A stretch of 64,000 nucleotides of DNA from Bacteroidales bacterium UBA5349 (GTDB lineage Bacteria > Bacteroidota > Bacteroidia > Bacteroidales > Tenuifilaceae), in assembly GCA_002410065.1 (NCBI GenBank), contig DHQB01000009.1, forward strand, positions 62,001 through 126,000, in the 5' to 3' direction. The position numbers and the translations under genes were made by a program. Positions 52,451 through 61,206 of the stretch are shown here, piece after piece (the stretch's first letter is position 1; each line of letters opens with the position of its first letter). The notes beneath the pieces were generated by a model. That model was not told the origin of the DNA. It worked only from the letters and a program-made list of their open reading frames with translations, and made no database searches.

Positions 52451-52502
52451 ATTGAAATACGCTCTTTTATGTTGATTTATTTAACACTAGACTGACTTAC
52501 AA

Positions 52503-54368
52503 TTAGTCGTTATTTTTTCCCTCTTTGTATGTTTTGATAATGGAGTTGAGCATTTGCTCCGTTTCGGCAGCACCTTCACCCAGCAGAAAGCCAATTTTTT
52601 GAACCATGGCCAGGTTAATATCCACTGCATCTGTTATTCGCTTGATAACCTCTTCTTTTCTGACCTCAGGGGCATACATATCCCTAATAACTGCCCCAAT
52701 TATACTGCCTTTTTTAATGGTAAAAACTGAGAGGTTAAGCAGATTGTCCTTATAATGCATGTCCTTATTCTTAATGTCCTGATCGTTTTGAAGTACAAAG
52801 GAGAAAAGATTATAGATGTTATAGGGGAGCAGGGTTTTTAAATCTGCGCCAACCAAACCAGGAATAACCTCATTAATTTCTAGGGCATCATCGCCTAACA
52901 GGTCGATGAAACTTTGGTTGCTTTGAATTACTTTCAACTTTTTATCAACAATCACTAGCGCTGAAGGAAGTTTCTTCATCATTGTGGTAATGGTTTCGGA
53001 GGCATCATTTGCGGCCTCTTGTTCCAAACGGGCAATTTTTTCAGACTCTTTAAGAGCCTCCTTAGTTTTTGCTAAGTTTTCGTTTGTTGCCCTAAGCGTT
53101 TTAATATACTCAAACCTATTGTTAAGGGAGTGGTTTAAGCACATGTCGGTGTGAGCCAAGCCAGAGGCCACAGCTACTGCAAAATCTGTACAACTTGCAT
53201 ATCCACATGCCTCACAGCCAGAGTCTTTACCCATGTTCTCTTTACCAATTACCTTTAGAACCTCATGAACCTTCTCTTTTGAAGGGGGTTCTATTCTTTG
53301 ATCGTTTGGATAAAAGGAGCACTCTAGTTTATGTACCTCATGCTTTTTAATGTTTTCCTCCCAGGTTTTACGATCGAATGATTTGAGCCTTTTGTTCGAA
53401 TAGTTAACCACCTTGGTTCGTCGAATGAACTTTTGTCCACCCCTAGATGTTCCTGGGCCCATAATACATCCATCACAATAGAAAAGGTTAAAATGCCGGC
53501 TAATGGTTGCGGCATGTCCTTCAAATTCCTCAATTGCATCGAGGATACTATCTCTGCCTTCGGCAGTAATGATTTTTCCAGAAAGTAAATCTTCGTTTAT
53601 ATCAACAGCCTGTAAAATCCCATTTGCAATGGGGAGCAGTGAACCTTTGTATCCAATAGGCACATTAAATTCACTATATTCTAACTTGCTCTCTTTTATT
53701 TCAAACTCATCAAAAAGTTCTCTGAGCTCAGTAAAAGTAAGTACAGAGTCCACCTTTCCGTCATCCGTATATAGTTTGGCTTCTTCCTTAGCTTGTATGC
53801 ATGGCCCTACGTAAACAATCTTAGTATCTTCACCATACTCTTTATGAACAACCTTTGCGGTCGATATCATTGGCGAGATGATGGGGGCGAGGTTGTTTAC
53901 CAATTCTGGGTGAAACTTCTCTACCATCGATACAACTACAGGGCAAATTGACGAGATGAAGTATTTCCCTTTAAAGTCATCGAATAGTTTTTTGTACTCC
54001 TGCGCAACTAAATCAACACCAAAGGTAACCTCACAAACATAGGTAAACCCTAGTGATTTAATCATTTGTACAAACTTACGGTAGTCTGTTATATCAACAA
54101 ACTCCCCCGATATTGAGGGAGCAACAATTGCTGCAATTTTCCCACCCTCTTTTAGAATTGCTTTAACCTCTTCCTTCGACGATTGGTATGTAATGGCATC
54201 AACGGGGCATATGTTTAAACAGCTACCACAACCAATACAACGGTTGGGAAGGATTACTGCATAGCTTGTTTCGGCCTTAACCTCAATTGCTTTAACCGGA
54301 CAAACCCTAACGCATGCGTAGCAGTTTATGCACTTTTCTTTGCTTACTGAGAATAGTTGCTGCATCAT
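52503..54368 (-). CDS. Hydrogenase-like Fe-S sensor with PAS domain
   Basis: A 621-residue protein. Residues about 5-60 hold two [4Fe-4S] sites (CINCYACVRVCP and CIGCGSCLNICP). Residues about 75-355 are an [FeFe]-hydrogenase catalytic-like domain with loops SSICPVVVSM, VGPCIQAKEEA and FYCDGCIMGPG. Then a CEACGYASC iron-sulfur domain (residues about 383-412), a short coiled coil, and a PAS domain (residues about 445-560, LPSALVIVDKKLKVIQSN). It has no kinase domain; the downstream SpoIIE phosphatase is the probable output. The H-cluster loops lack key residues of the catalytic enzyme. A role as a hydrogen or redox sensor is inferred. Confidence 0.88.
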   Translation of the reverse strand: MMQQLFSVSKEKCINCYACVRVCPVKAIEVKAETSYAVILPNRCIGCGSCLNICPVDAITYQSSKEEVKAILKEGGKIAAIVAPSISGEFVDITDYRKFVQMIKSLGFTYVCEVTFGVDLVAQEYKKLFDDFKGKYFISSICPVVVSMVEKFHPELVNNLAPIISPMISTAKVVHKEYGEDTKIVYVGPCIQAKEEAKLYTDDGKVDSVLTFTELRELFDEFEIKESKLEYSEFNVPIGYKGSLLPIANGILQAVDINEDLLSGKIITAEGRDSILDAIEEFEGHAATISRHFNLFYCDGCIMGPGTSRGGQKFIRRTKVVNYSNKRLKSFDRKTWEENIKKHEVHKLECSFYPNDQRIEPPSKEKVHEVLKVIGKENMGKDSGCEACGYASCTDFAVAVASGLAHTDMCLNHSLNNRFEYIKTLRATNENLAKTKEALKESEKIARLEQEAANDASETITTMMKKLPSALVIVDKKLKVIQSNQSFIDLLGDDALEINEVIPGLVGADLKTLLPYNIYNLFSFVLQNDQDIKNKDMHYKDNLLNLSVFTIKKGSIIGAVIRDMYAPEVRKEEVIKRITDAVDINLAMVQKIGFLLGEGAAETEQMLNSIIKTYKEGKNND

Positions 54369-54377
54369 CCTTTAGTG

Positions 54378-54626
54378 TTATAAATCAAAAGTATTTTTTA
54401 GGATTCCAATAATTTTAAAGTTGTCGATACCGCTATATAATTTTCCGTTAACCTTAATATTTGGACCCTGAGCACAATTTCCTAAGCAATGGCCACCATG
54501 GAAGTTCACTTTATCGCACAGATTATTCTCCTTCAAAAAACTTTCTACTACTTTTAGCATATTCTTATTCCCTCTCGAAAAGCATGAACTCCCAAGACAG
54601 ATTTCAAATTCAATTTTTTCACTCAT
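54378..54626 (-). CDS. Thioredoxin-like [2Fe-2S] ferredoxin
   Basis: An 82-residue protein of the thioredoxin-like [2Fe-2S] type. The four cluster cysteines are visible as ICLGSSCFSRG (C-x4-C) and GHCLGNCAQGPNI (C-x3-C). ATG at 54626 is preferred over a TTG two codons earlier. Similar domains are found at the C-terminus of HydC/HndA and in small electron carriers. It is the first gene of the leftward unit, nine bases before the hydrogenase-like PAS sensor, so it probably delivers electrons to that sensor or shares its signal. Confidence 0.88.
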   Translation of the reverse strand: MSEKIEFEICLGSSCFSRGNKNMLKVVESFLKENNLCDKVNFHGGHCLGNCAQGPNIKVNGKLYSGIDNFKIIGILKNTFDL

Positions 54627-54950
54627 TGACAATAATTGTTAATTCTATAACAAGCAAAGATAATCATTATCGAATTATTGATATACTTACAATAAACAAA
54701 TACTAATTCTTTATAGTAGCAAGTTCAATCTTTTATCTCAATTACCAATAAATTTCGAAAATGTTTCGTTAAACTGCATCTTATGTGCAAGTTAGAATAA
54801 TTTCAAATAAGAAGAAGTATTGTTTCTTAAATTTCGTTTTCATAAATTGTAAACTTATTGTCAAGCAGTATTTGCTGTTAACTTCCTGAATCACAGTTTT
54901 ATGTATTGTTATTCAACAAACACTGTTATTCTAATTATTCTAATATAGGC
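54627..54950. promoter_or_regulatory. Divergent control region of the hydrogen module, with two palindromes
   Basis: This 320-base region separates the leftward sensor unit from the rightward hydrogenase unit. TTGTTA-N6-TAACAA (54636-54653) has the geometry of a CRP/FNR-family site. GATAATCATTATC (54659-54671) is a perfect palindrome equal to the core of the Fur-box consensus. Both lie next to the leftward start at 54626. Which regulator binds is not shown by the sequence. The rest is AT-rich, with no gene that I can support. Confidence 0.5.
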
Positions 54951-55412
54951 ATGAAAACCAAGATTGATAATTTACTCGAAAAGTTTAGCCATGCGTCAGC
55001 CAATAGCCTTATTCCTATTCTTCAGGATATACAGGACGAGATTGGGTTTCTGTCCGAGGAGGCAATCGTTCAGGTAGGTAAGCATTTGGATATGCCAACG
55101 AGTAAAATTTACGGTTTGGCAACTTTCTATAATCAGTTTAGGTTTCAGCCAAGGGGAAAGTATCATATTCAACTCTGTCATGGAACATCGTGCCATGTTA
55201 TGGGTGCAGCTACTTTAATAGAACTATTTGAAAAGAGGCTTAAAATAAAAACTGGGCAAACATCGCGCAATGGTGCTTATAGTCTGGAGATTGTTCCATG
55301 TATGGGGGCTTGTGCTTTTTCACCAGTAATTTCCATAAACGGTAAGTTTTACGGCAATTTAAATCAGCAAAAAGTAGAAGAACTTCTTGATGATTTGATT
55401 GATAATGAATAG
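54951..55412 (+). CDS. hydC: NuoE-like [2Fe-2S] subunit of the bifurcating-type hydrogenase
   Basis: A 153-residue subunit; the ATG at 54951 gives the conserved start, while a longer reading from 54906 lacks family residues. The N-terminal helical part (ILQDIQDEIGFLSEEAI) is followed by the thioredoxin-like cluster domain: LCHGTSCHVMGA, then EIVPCMGACAFSPVI, which supply the four [2Fe-2S] cysteines. It corresponds to HydC/HndA and NuoE. It is the first gene of the rightward unit and is 48 bases before the NuoF-like gene. The unit would move electrons among NAD(P)H, ferredoxin and the hydrogenase. Confidence 0.9.
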   Translation: MKTKIDNLLEKFSHASANSLIPILQDIQDEIGFLSEEAIVQVGKHLDMPTSKIYGLATFYNQFRFQPRGKYHIQLCHGTSCHVMGAATLIELFEKRLKIKTGQTSRNGAYSLEIVPCMGACAFSPVISINGKFYGNLNQQKVEELLDDLIDNE

Positions 55413-55460
55413 TGTGGCTTTTGAGTTTACATCGTTTTAAAACCTATATTCTTAGCACAA

Positions 55461-57404
55461 ATGGCACAACTTAGCTTAAAGGATATTAGCTTTTTTACAA
55501 GCAAGGTCCTTCATAGTCCAAACGATGATGAGGTTGCGTATATTGAAGATAAGTTGACTATTCTGCGAAGGCAAAAAATATCGAAACCTATAGTTTTTAT
55601 TGGTGTAACCAGTTCTTCGGTTGTAGCCGGTGCACTCGACACAAAAAAGGCCATTGAGGAGTATGTTGAAAACTCCAAAGTCGAAATTGAACTTGTAGAG
55701 GTTGGTAGCATAGGTCTTTGCTCTCTCGATCCTATTATGGATGTTCAGGTGCCCGGTAAATGTAGGGTTTCATTTCAAAGGGTTACTGCCGAGTTAGTTC
55801 CATCCATTCTCGACGGCGTGTTGAACAACTATCTACTTGAAGAGCATGTGTTGGCTCAATACCGAAATCAATTCCACCAACCATGGACGAATACCTCATA
55901 TTTTGATGAACTTTCATTCTTTAGCTCTCAGCATCGGGTGCTAATGGGCAACTGTGGATTAATTTGCCCGAATAGCATTGTCGATTCGTTTGCCAACGGA
56001 ACTTATAAAGCCTTTGCTGGTGTTTTACGGAATCATACGCACGAAGAGGTTTGCCAAATAGTTGAGAAAAGTGGTTTAAGAGGAAGAGGTGGTGGTGGCT
56101 ATCCTACTGGTGCAAAGTGGAGAGAAACCTTAGATTCCCCTGCTGATCAGAAATACTTAATTTGTAATGCCGACGAAAGCGATCCAGGTGCCTTTATGGA
56201 TAGATTGCTTATGGAGAGTGACCCTCATCTCTTAATTGAGGGTATAGCTATTTCTGCCTATGCAATAGGGGCAAGCAAAGCTATAATATATACTCGAAAC
56301 AGGTACGAGTTTACTGTTATCCGATTAGAGCAAGCTCTGAAACAAGCATACGATTATGGTTTGCTGGGACACAATATACTCGATAGCGGTTATAGCCTCG
56401 ATATTACGATTAGGAAAGGTCCAGGAGCATACGTTTGTGGCGAAGAAACTGCACTTATCCAGAGTCTTGAGGGCAAAAGGGGCATGCCAACTCTAAAACC
56501 ACCCTATCCATCAACTTACGGTTTGTTTGGCAAGCCTACCGCGGTAAACAATATTGAAACCATATCAAATATCCCTTTCATAATCACTAAGGGTTTCGAG
56601 TGGTTTAATAGCATAGGGACTGAAAGATCAAAGGGTACAAAGTTTTTCTCTGTTTCCGGAAAAGTGAATACCACTTGCATGGTAGAGGTACCCTTGGGAA
56701 CCTCAATTGCTAAGGTGGTTGAAATGGCAGGGGGTGTACCTAAAGGGAGAAAGTTGAAAGCAGTGCAGATTGGAGGGCCATCGGGTGGATGCGTCGCTCC
56801 CCATTTGCTTAATACCCCAATTGATTTTGAAACTTTGAAAGAACTTGGGTTATCAATGGGTTCTGGGGGTATAACAGTTTACGATGATACGGTTTGCATG
56901 ATTGATATGGTGAAATACTTCATGCATTTTATCCAAAAGGAGAGTTGTGGTAAGTGCATTCCATGCAGAGAGGGTTCAAGGAGAATGCTCGAAATCCTCG
57001 ATAACATTACGCGCCGCCCAGTTAATGATGATGGACACAATACCCTTGAACGATTTAAAGGGGTGATTCATCTTGAGGGCTTAGCCGAAGTTATGCGCGA
57101 TACCTCATTGTGTGGCTTAGGCCAAACAGCATCAAACCCCGTACTTAGTACCCTGAAATATTTCCGTGAAGAGTTTGAGGAGCATATCTTTGATAGGAAA
57201 TGTACCGCTGCTGTATGTAAAAACTTAAGAACTTTCTATATTGATGTTGACAAGTGTACTGGTTGTGGTGCATGTGCAAAAAAATGCCCAACTAGTGCAA
57301 TAATTGGAACCCCCAGAACTCCCTATTTTATTGTTGAGGAGAAGTGTATCGGCTGTGGCATTTGCGATGAAGTATGCAAATTCTCGGCAGTTTTCTTTAA
57401 GTAA
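55461..57404 (+). CDS. hydB: NuoF-like flavoprotein subunit of the hydrogenase, with degenerate N-terminal cluster domain
   Basis: A 647-residue HydB/HndC subunit. Residues about 1-120 are a thioredoxin-like domain whose [2Fe-2S] cysteines are mostly lost (IGVTSSSVVAGA and VGSIGLCSLDP). Residues about 195-430 form the FMN/NAD domain with GLRGRGGGGYPTGAKW, NADESDPGAFMDR and the GPGAYVCGEETALIQSLEG glycine loop. A [4Fe-4S] site follows with ESCGKCIPCREG and TSLCGLGQ. The C-terminus has two further [4Fe-4S] sites, CTGCGACAKKCP and CIGCGICDEVCK. It binds NAD(H) and, in bifurcating enzymes, splits electrons by its flavin. The HydA gene follows after 28 bases. Confidence 0.93.
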   Translation: MAQLSLKDISFFTSKVLHSPNDDEVAYIEDKLTILRRQKISKPIVFIGVTSSSVVAGALDTKKAIEEYVENSKVEIELVEVGSIGLCSLDPIMDVQVPGKCRVSFQRVTAELVPSILDGVLNNYLLEEHVLAQYRNQFHQPWTNTSYFDELSFFSSQHRVLMGNCGLICPNSIVDSFANGTYKAFAGVLRNHTHEEVCQIVEKSGLRGRGGGGYPTGAKWRETLDSPADQKYLICNADESDPGAFMDRLLMESDPHLLIEGIAISAYAIGASKAIIYTRNRYEFTVIRLEQALKQAYDYGLLGHNILDSGYSLDITIRKGPGAYVCGEETALIQSLEGKRGMPTLKPPYPSTYGLFGKPTAVNNIETISNIPFIITKGFEWFNSIGTERSKGTKFFSVSGKVNTTCMVEVPLGTSIAKVVEMAGGVPKGRKLKAVQIGGPSGGCVAPHLLNTPIDFETLKELGLSMGSGGITVYDDTVCMIDMVKYFMHFIQKESCGKCIPCREGSRRMLEILDNITRRPVNDDGHNTLERFKGVIHLEGLAEVMRDTSLCGLGQTASNPVLSTLKYFREEFEEHIFDRKCTAAVCKNLRTFYIDVDKCTGCGACAKKCPTSAIIGTPRTPYFIVEEKCIGCGICDEVCKFSAVFFK

Positions 57405-57432
57405 TGCCAATAAATCATATAGCCCTCATTAT

Positions 57433-59157
57433 ATGAACTTTGAAATTGAAGTAAATAATAGAACACTACCCGCTCATAAAGGCGATACAATTCTTGCTAC
57501 CCTAAACAAGAACGGGATTAAAGTGCCAACCCTCTGCAATCTTAAGGGATTATCTCCAACTGGTGCTTGTCGTATTTGTGTTGTTGAGGTTGAGGGGATA
57601 CAGAATTTAGTTACTTCATGCTCATACCCTGTTCGTGATGGAATGAAAATCCAAACCCACTCACCCCGAGTTGTTAAGGCGCGAAAAACATTGGTAGAGC
57701 TACTGCTTAGTAACCATCCCGATGATTGTCTTTACTGCGAACGGAATGGGAATTGTGAACTTCAGGATTTATCTGTTGAACTTAATATTCGAGAGCGACG
57801 AATTTCGGGCAAAAAAACACGGCATAGGCTCGATCTTTCAAGTCCTAGTGTTGTTCGCGATCCTGCTAAGTGTATTCTATGCGGCCGATGTGTTAGAACT
57901 TGCGATGAAATTCAATCCGTTGCTACTTTAGAATTTCTTAATAGAGGGAGCAATACCATTGTTGGAACAACAATGAACCGCGATCTGAATTTTTCCAGCT
58001 GCATTGCATGTGGTCAATGTGTAATGGTTTGCCCAACTGGTGCGCTGCATGAACATTCAAATTTGGATGATATTCAGGATGCACTCAACAATAAATCGCA
58101 TAAGGTAGTGCTCCAATTAGGTCCGGCAGTTACAGTTTCTTTGGCTGAAGAATTTGGGTTGAAATCAGGTAAAGATATTAATGGTTTATTAGTGGCAGCT
58201 CTGCGTAAAATTGGATTCGATTTTGTTTTTGATACAAGCTTTTCTGCTGATTTAACGATAATGGAGTCCGTTGCTGAATTGCTGGAACGATTTAAAGCAA
58301 AAGAGAATCTTCCAATGATTTCAAGCTGTTGCCCAGCATGGGTAAAGTATGCGGAGCAGTTTTACCCCGACCTCTTGCCTTTGCTATCTACTTGTAAATC
58401 GCCTCAGCAAATGATGGGCTCAATTATTAAAAATTATTTTGCACAGAATAAGGGATTAAAATCCAGTGAAATTTTCTCAGTTTCTGTAATGCCCTGTTTG
58501 GCTAAAAAGTTTGAAGCCCAACGCCCAGAGATGACTAGCAAAGGTCTATCCGATGTGGACTTAGTACTCTCCACCAGAGAATTAGCCAAATTAATTAGGC
58601 TATATGGAATAGATATGCAGGCTATTGAACCTCAACTTGCCGATAATCCATTTGGAACGAGAAGCTCTGCAGGAAAACTGTTTGCTTCATCGGGTGGCAC
58701 AGCCGAGAGTATTGCCCGAACGCTTTACAATAGCGTAACCAATAAAGATATGCTATCGCCTAAAATAAATGAATTCAGATCGGGCTCTGAGCTTAAAAAA
58801 GTTGATATTAAAGTAGGCGAAGAAACATTCAAGTTTATTGTTGCTAACGGATTAACGGAGTTGAAAGAACTTCTGCAATCTGTTAGGAGCGGAGAGGTAG
58901 ATGCTCACTATATTGAGGTTATGGCCTGCAAGGGAGGTTGCGTAAATGGCGGTGGGCAGCCCTTTGGTGCCAATGATAAAGACGTAAAGCAACGAGCAAA
59001 AACAATATTTGAACTTGATGATGTGGAAACCATCAAATGTGCGCACAAAAATCCAATGATTTTAAACCTTTATCAGGATTTTCTTGAAAAACCAAATGGT
59101 GAAAAATCAAAAAAGTTGCTCCATGTAAATTATTCCCAAAGAGACGTATTGCTTTAG
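57433..59157 (+). CDS. hydA: [FeFe] hydrogenase catalytic subunit HydA
   Basis: A 574-residue group A hydrogenase. ATG at 57433 gives the conserved NFEIEVNNRTLPAHKGDTIL; a start at 57304 would overlap hydB by 101 bases. The N-terminal [2Fe-2S] domain has LCNLKGLSPTGACRIC. The histidine-ligated cluster follows in NHPDDCLYCERNGNC, then two [4Fe-4S] sites, CILCGRCVRTC and CIACGQCVMVCP. The H-cluster loops are SSCCPAWVKYAEQF, VMPCLAKKFEAQRPE and MACKGGCVNGGGQP, so all ligands and the proton-shuttle cysteine are present. It makes or oxidises hydrogen with HydB and HydC. Its HydEFG maturases are not in the window. Confidence 0.96.
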   Translation: MNFEIEVNNRTLPAHKGDTILATLNKNGIKVPTLCNLKGLSPTGACRICVVEVEGIQNLVTSCSYPVRDGMKIQTHSPRVVKARKTLVELLLSNHPDDCLYCERNGNCELQDLSVELNIRERRISGKKTRHRLDLSSPSVVRDPAKCILCGRCVRTCDEIQSVATLEFLNRGSNTIVGTTMNRDLNFSSCIACGQCVMVCPTGALHEHSNLDDIQDALNNKSHKVVLQLGPAVTVSLAEEFGLKSGKDINGLLVAALRKIGFDFVFDTSFSADLTIMESVAELLERFKAKENLPMISSCCPAWVKYAEQFYPDLLPLLSTCKSPQQMMGSIIKNYFAQNKGLKSSEIFSVSVMPCLAKKFEAQRPEMTSKGLSDVDLVLSTRELAKLIRLYGIDMQAIEPQLADNPFGTRSSAGKLFASSGGTAESIARTLYNSVTNKDMLSPKINEFRSGSELKKVDIKVGEETFKFIVANGLTELKELLQSVRSGEVDAHYIEVMACKGGCVNGGGQPFGANDKDVKQRAKTIFELDDVETIKCAHKNPMILNLYQDFLEKPNGEKSKKLLHVNYSQRDVLL

Positions 59158-59185
59158 ATAAATCGATAGGATAAAGTGTAAAGGA

Positions 59186-61180
59186 ATGTTAGCAGCAGAG
59201 GTGCAAAAGCAGTTAGTATATACAATTAAGGAACTTTGTAGGGTTTGCTATACCTGCGTTAGGGAGTGCCCTGCTAAGGCAATTAAAATTATCAATGGGC
59301 AAGCCGAAGTAATTACAGAAAGGTGTATAGGTTGTGGTAATTGCATTAAGGTTTGTAGTCAGGATGCTAAGGTTTTTCTGCTCACTCGTTCGGAGGTAAA
59401 GGACTTATTGCAATCGGACAGTAAAGTTGCTGCAATTGTGGCGCCTAGTTTTCCCGCCGAGTTTACAGAGGTTAAGGATTACCATAGCTTTGTGGGCATG
59501 ATGCGCACCCTTGGTTTCGATTATGTATTTGAGGTAGGTTTTGGTGCGGACTTGGTAGCACGTGAGTATAAAAAATTACTCGAGTCTAACCTTAATAATG
59601 GTTACATATCATCCGACTGTCCTTCAATAGTTAATTTTATTGAGTATTATCATCCTGATTTGGTTAAAAATTTGGCGCCAATTGTTTCACCAATGGTTGC
59701 AATGACAAGGGTTGTGAAACAGAAATTGGGTGATGATGTGAAAATAGTTTTTGTTGGTCCATGCATTGCAAAAAAAGCTGAATCCGAAGAGGTTGACATA
59801 GGGTTAACTTTTCGTGAGCTAAGAGGAATGTTCGAACTTGCTTCCATTACTGGCGATAATGTGCAACCATCGGATTTTGATCCACCACATGCGGGGAAAG
59901 GAGCAATATTCCCGGTTAGTCGTGGACTTATTCAAACGGTAAATATTTGTGATAATTCCCTTGAGGGCAACGTTATTGTGGCCGAAGGGAGTAGGGGGTT
60001 TCAGGAGGCAATTAAGGAGTTTGAGGATGGCAACATCAAGAATCAACACCTTGAGGTTCTTTGCTGTGAGGGTTGTATTATGGGGCCCGGCATGTCTGCT
60101 GGAGGTAAACGATACGAGCGTCAAACATACATTAGCTCATATGTGCAAAGCAAAATTACAGCCGAGCAAGAGGTTGAATGGGGCAAACAGTTCGAAAAAT
60201 TTAAGGATATTGATTTAACCCAATCATTTAAGGTAAATGATAGGAGATTGGAGCTACCTTCAGAGGAGGAGGTGAACAAAGTGCTTGCCTCAATGGGCAA
60301 ATTTTCATTACGCGATCATTTGAATTGTGGCGCCTGCGGATACGATACCTGCTTTGAGCATGCCATTGCCATTGTTGAAGGATTGGCTGAAGTTGAGATG
60401 TGTTTACCATATACCATTGAAGAACTGCACGACTCTGTGGACAATTTAGCCGTTTCAAACGAGAAATTAGCAAAGGTTCAACAAGCGCTTAAGCATTCCG
60501 AAAAGTTAGCACATATGGGGCAACTATCCGCTGGAATTGCCCATGAGCTAAACAATCCACTTGGGGTTGTGCTTATGTATAGCAATATTCTACTGGATGA
60601 ACTAGATAAAGATCATCCATTAAGAACCGATTTAGAGCTTATTTCGACTCAGGCTGAACGATGCAAAAAAATTGTAAGTGGACTATTAAACTTTGCTCGC
60701 AAAAATCAGCTGCACAAAGAGGAGATTGAACTTAAAAAACTAGCCGATGATAGTATATCATCGATTATTGTACCCAATTATATTAGAGCAGAGGTAATCT
60801 GTAAGAATCCCGAAATCAAAGCACTACTCGATTATGAGCAAATGATGCAGGTGCTTACAAACCTGAATAAGAATGCCATAGAGGCTATGCCCAATGGTGG
60901 AAAACTTCAAGTTGAAGTTGGTCAGAACATAACTGAGGTAATCTTCTCCATAAAAGACTCAGGTATAGGGATTTCCGAAGAAAATATGGAGAAACTTTTC
61001 ACACCCTTCTTTACAACCAAGGGCATTGGTAAAGGAACTGGGTTGGGTTTGGCAACTATTTATGGTATAGTTAAAATGCACAAGGGGAAAATTGAGGTAG
61101 ATTCTAACACCGATAAGAGCAAAGGCCCAACTGGAACAACGTTTAGAATTTATATCCCCAAAGATGACTCAAATGAATAA
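59186..61180 (+). CDS. hydS: Hydrogenase-like Fe-S sensor histidine kinase
   Basis: A 664-residue fusion. Two N-terminal [4Fe-4S] sites are CRVCYTCVRECP and CIGCGNCIKVC. Residues about 70-355 are a hydrogenase-catalytic-like domain with loops SSDCPSIVNF, VGPCIAKKAE and LCCEGCIMGPG. CGACGYDTCFEHA is the following iron-sulfur domain. After a coiled coil, the HisKA domain has SAGIAHELNNPLGV with the phospho-accepting His near residue 456, and the ATPase domain has NKNAIEAM, KDSGIGI and GKGTGLGLATIYGIV. It is co-directional with hydA (28 bases) and with two response-regulator genes. It would pass a hydrogen or redox signal by phosphorylation. Confidence 0.92.
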   Translation: MLAAEVQKQLVYTIKELCRVCYTCVRECPAKAIKIINGQAEVITERCIGCGNCIKVCSQDAKVFLLTRSEVKDLLQSDSKVAAIVAPSFPAEFTEVKDYHSFVGMMRTLGFDYVFEVGFGADLVAREYKKLLESNLNNGYISSDCPSIVNFIEYYHPDLVKNLAPIVSPMVAMTRVVKQKLGDDVKIVFVGPCIAKKAESEEVDIGLTFRELRGMFELASITGDNVQPSDFDPPHAGKGAIFPVSRGLIQTVNICDNSLEGNVIVAEGSRGFQEAIKEFEDGNIKNQHLEVLCCEGCIMGPGMSAGGKRYERQTYISSYVQSKITAEQEVEWGKQFEKFKDIDLTQSFKVNDRRLELPSEEEVNKVLASMGKFSLRDHLNCGACGYDTCFEHAIAIVEGLAEVEMCLPYTIEELHDSVDNLAVSNEKLAKVQQALKHSEKLAHMGQLSAGIAHELNNPLGVVLMYSNILLDELDKDHPLRTDLELISTQAERCKKIVSGLLNFARKNQLHKEEIELKKLADDSISSIIVPNYIRAEVICKNPEIKALLDYEQMMQVLTNLNKNAIEAMPNGGKLQVEVGQNITEVIFSIKDSGIGISEENMEKLFTPFFTTKGIGKGTGLGLATIYGIVKMHKGKIEVDSNTDKSKGPTGTTFRIYIPKDDSNE

Positions 61181-61206
61181 ACTTTATAAAATTTAGCAAC
61201 AAAAGC

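Noticed and set aside
57304..57432. Upstream hydA start overlapping hydB by 101 bases
   Set aside because: The extra 43 residues are the hydB C-terminus read in another frame; the conserved [2Fe-2S] domain starts at the ATG at 57433.
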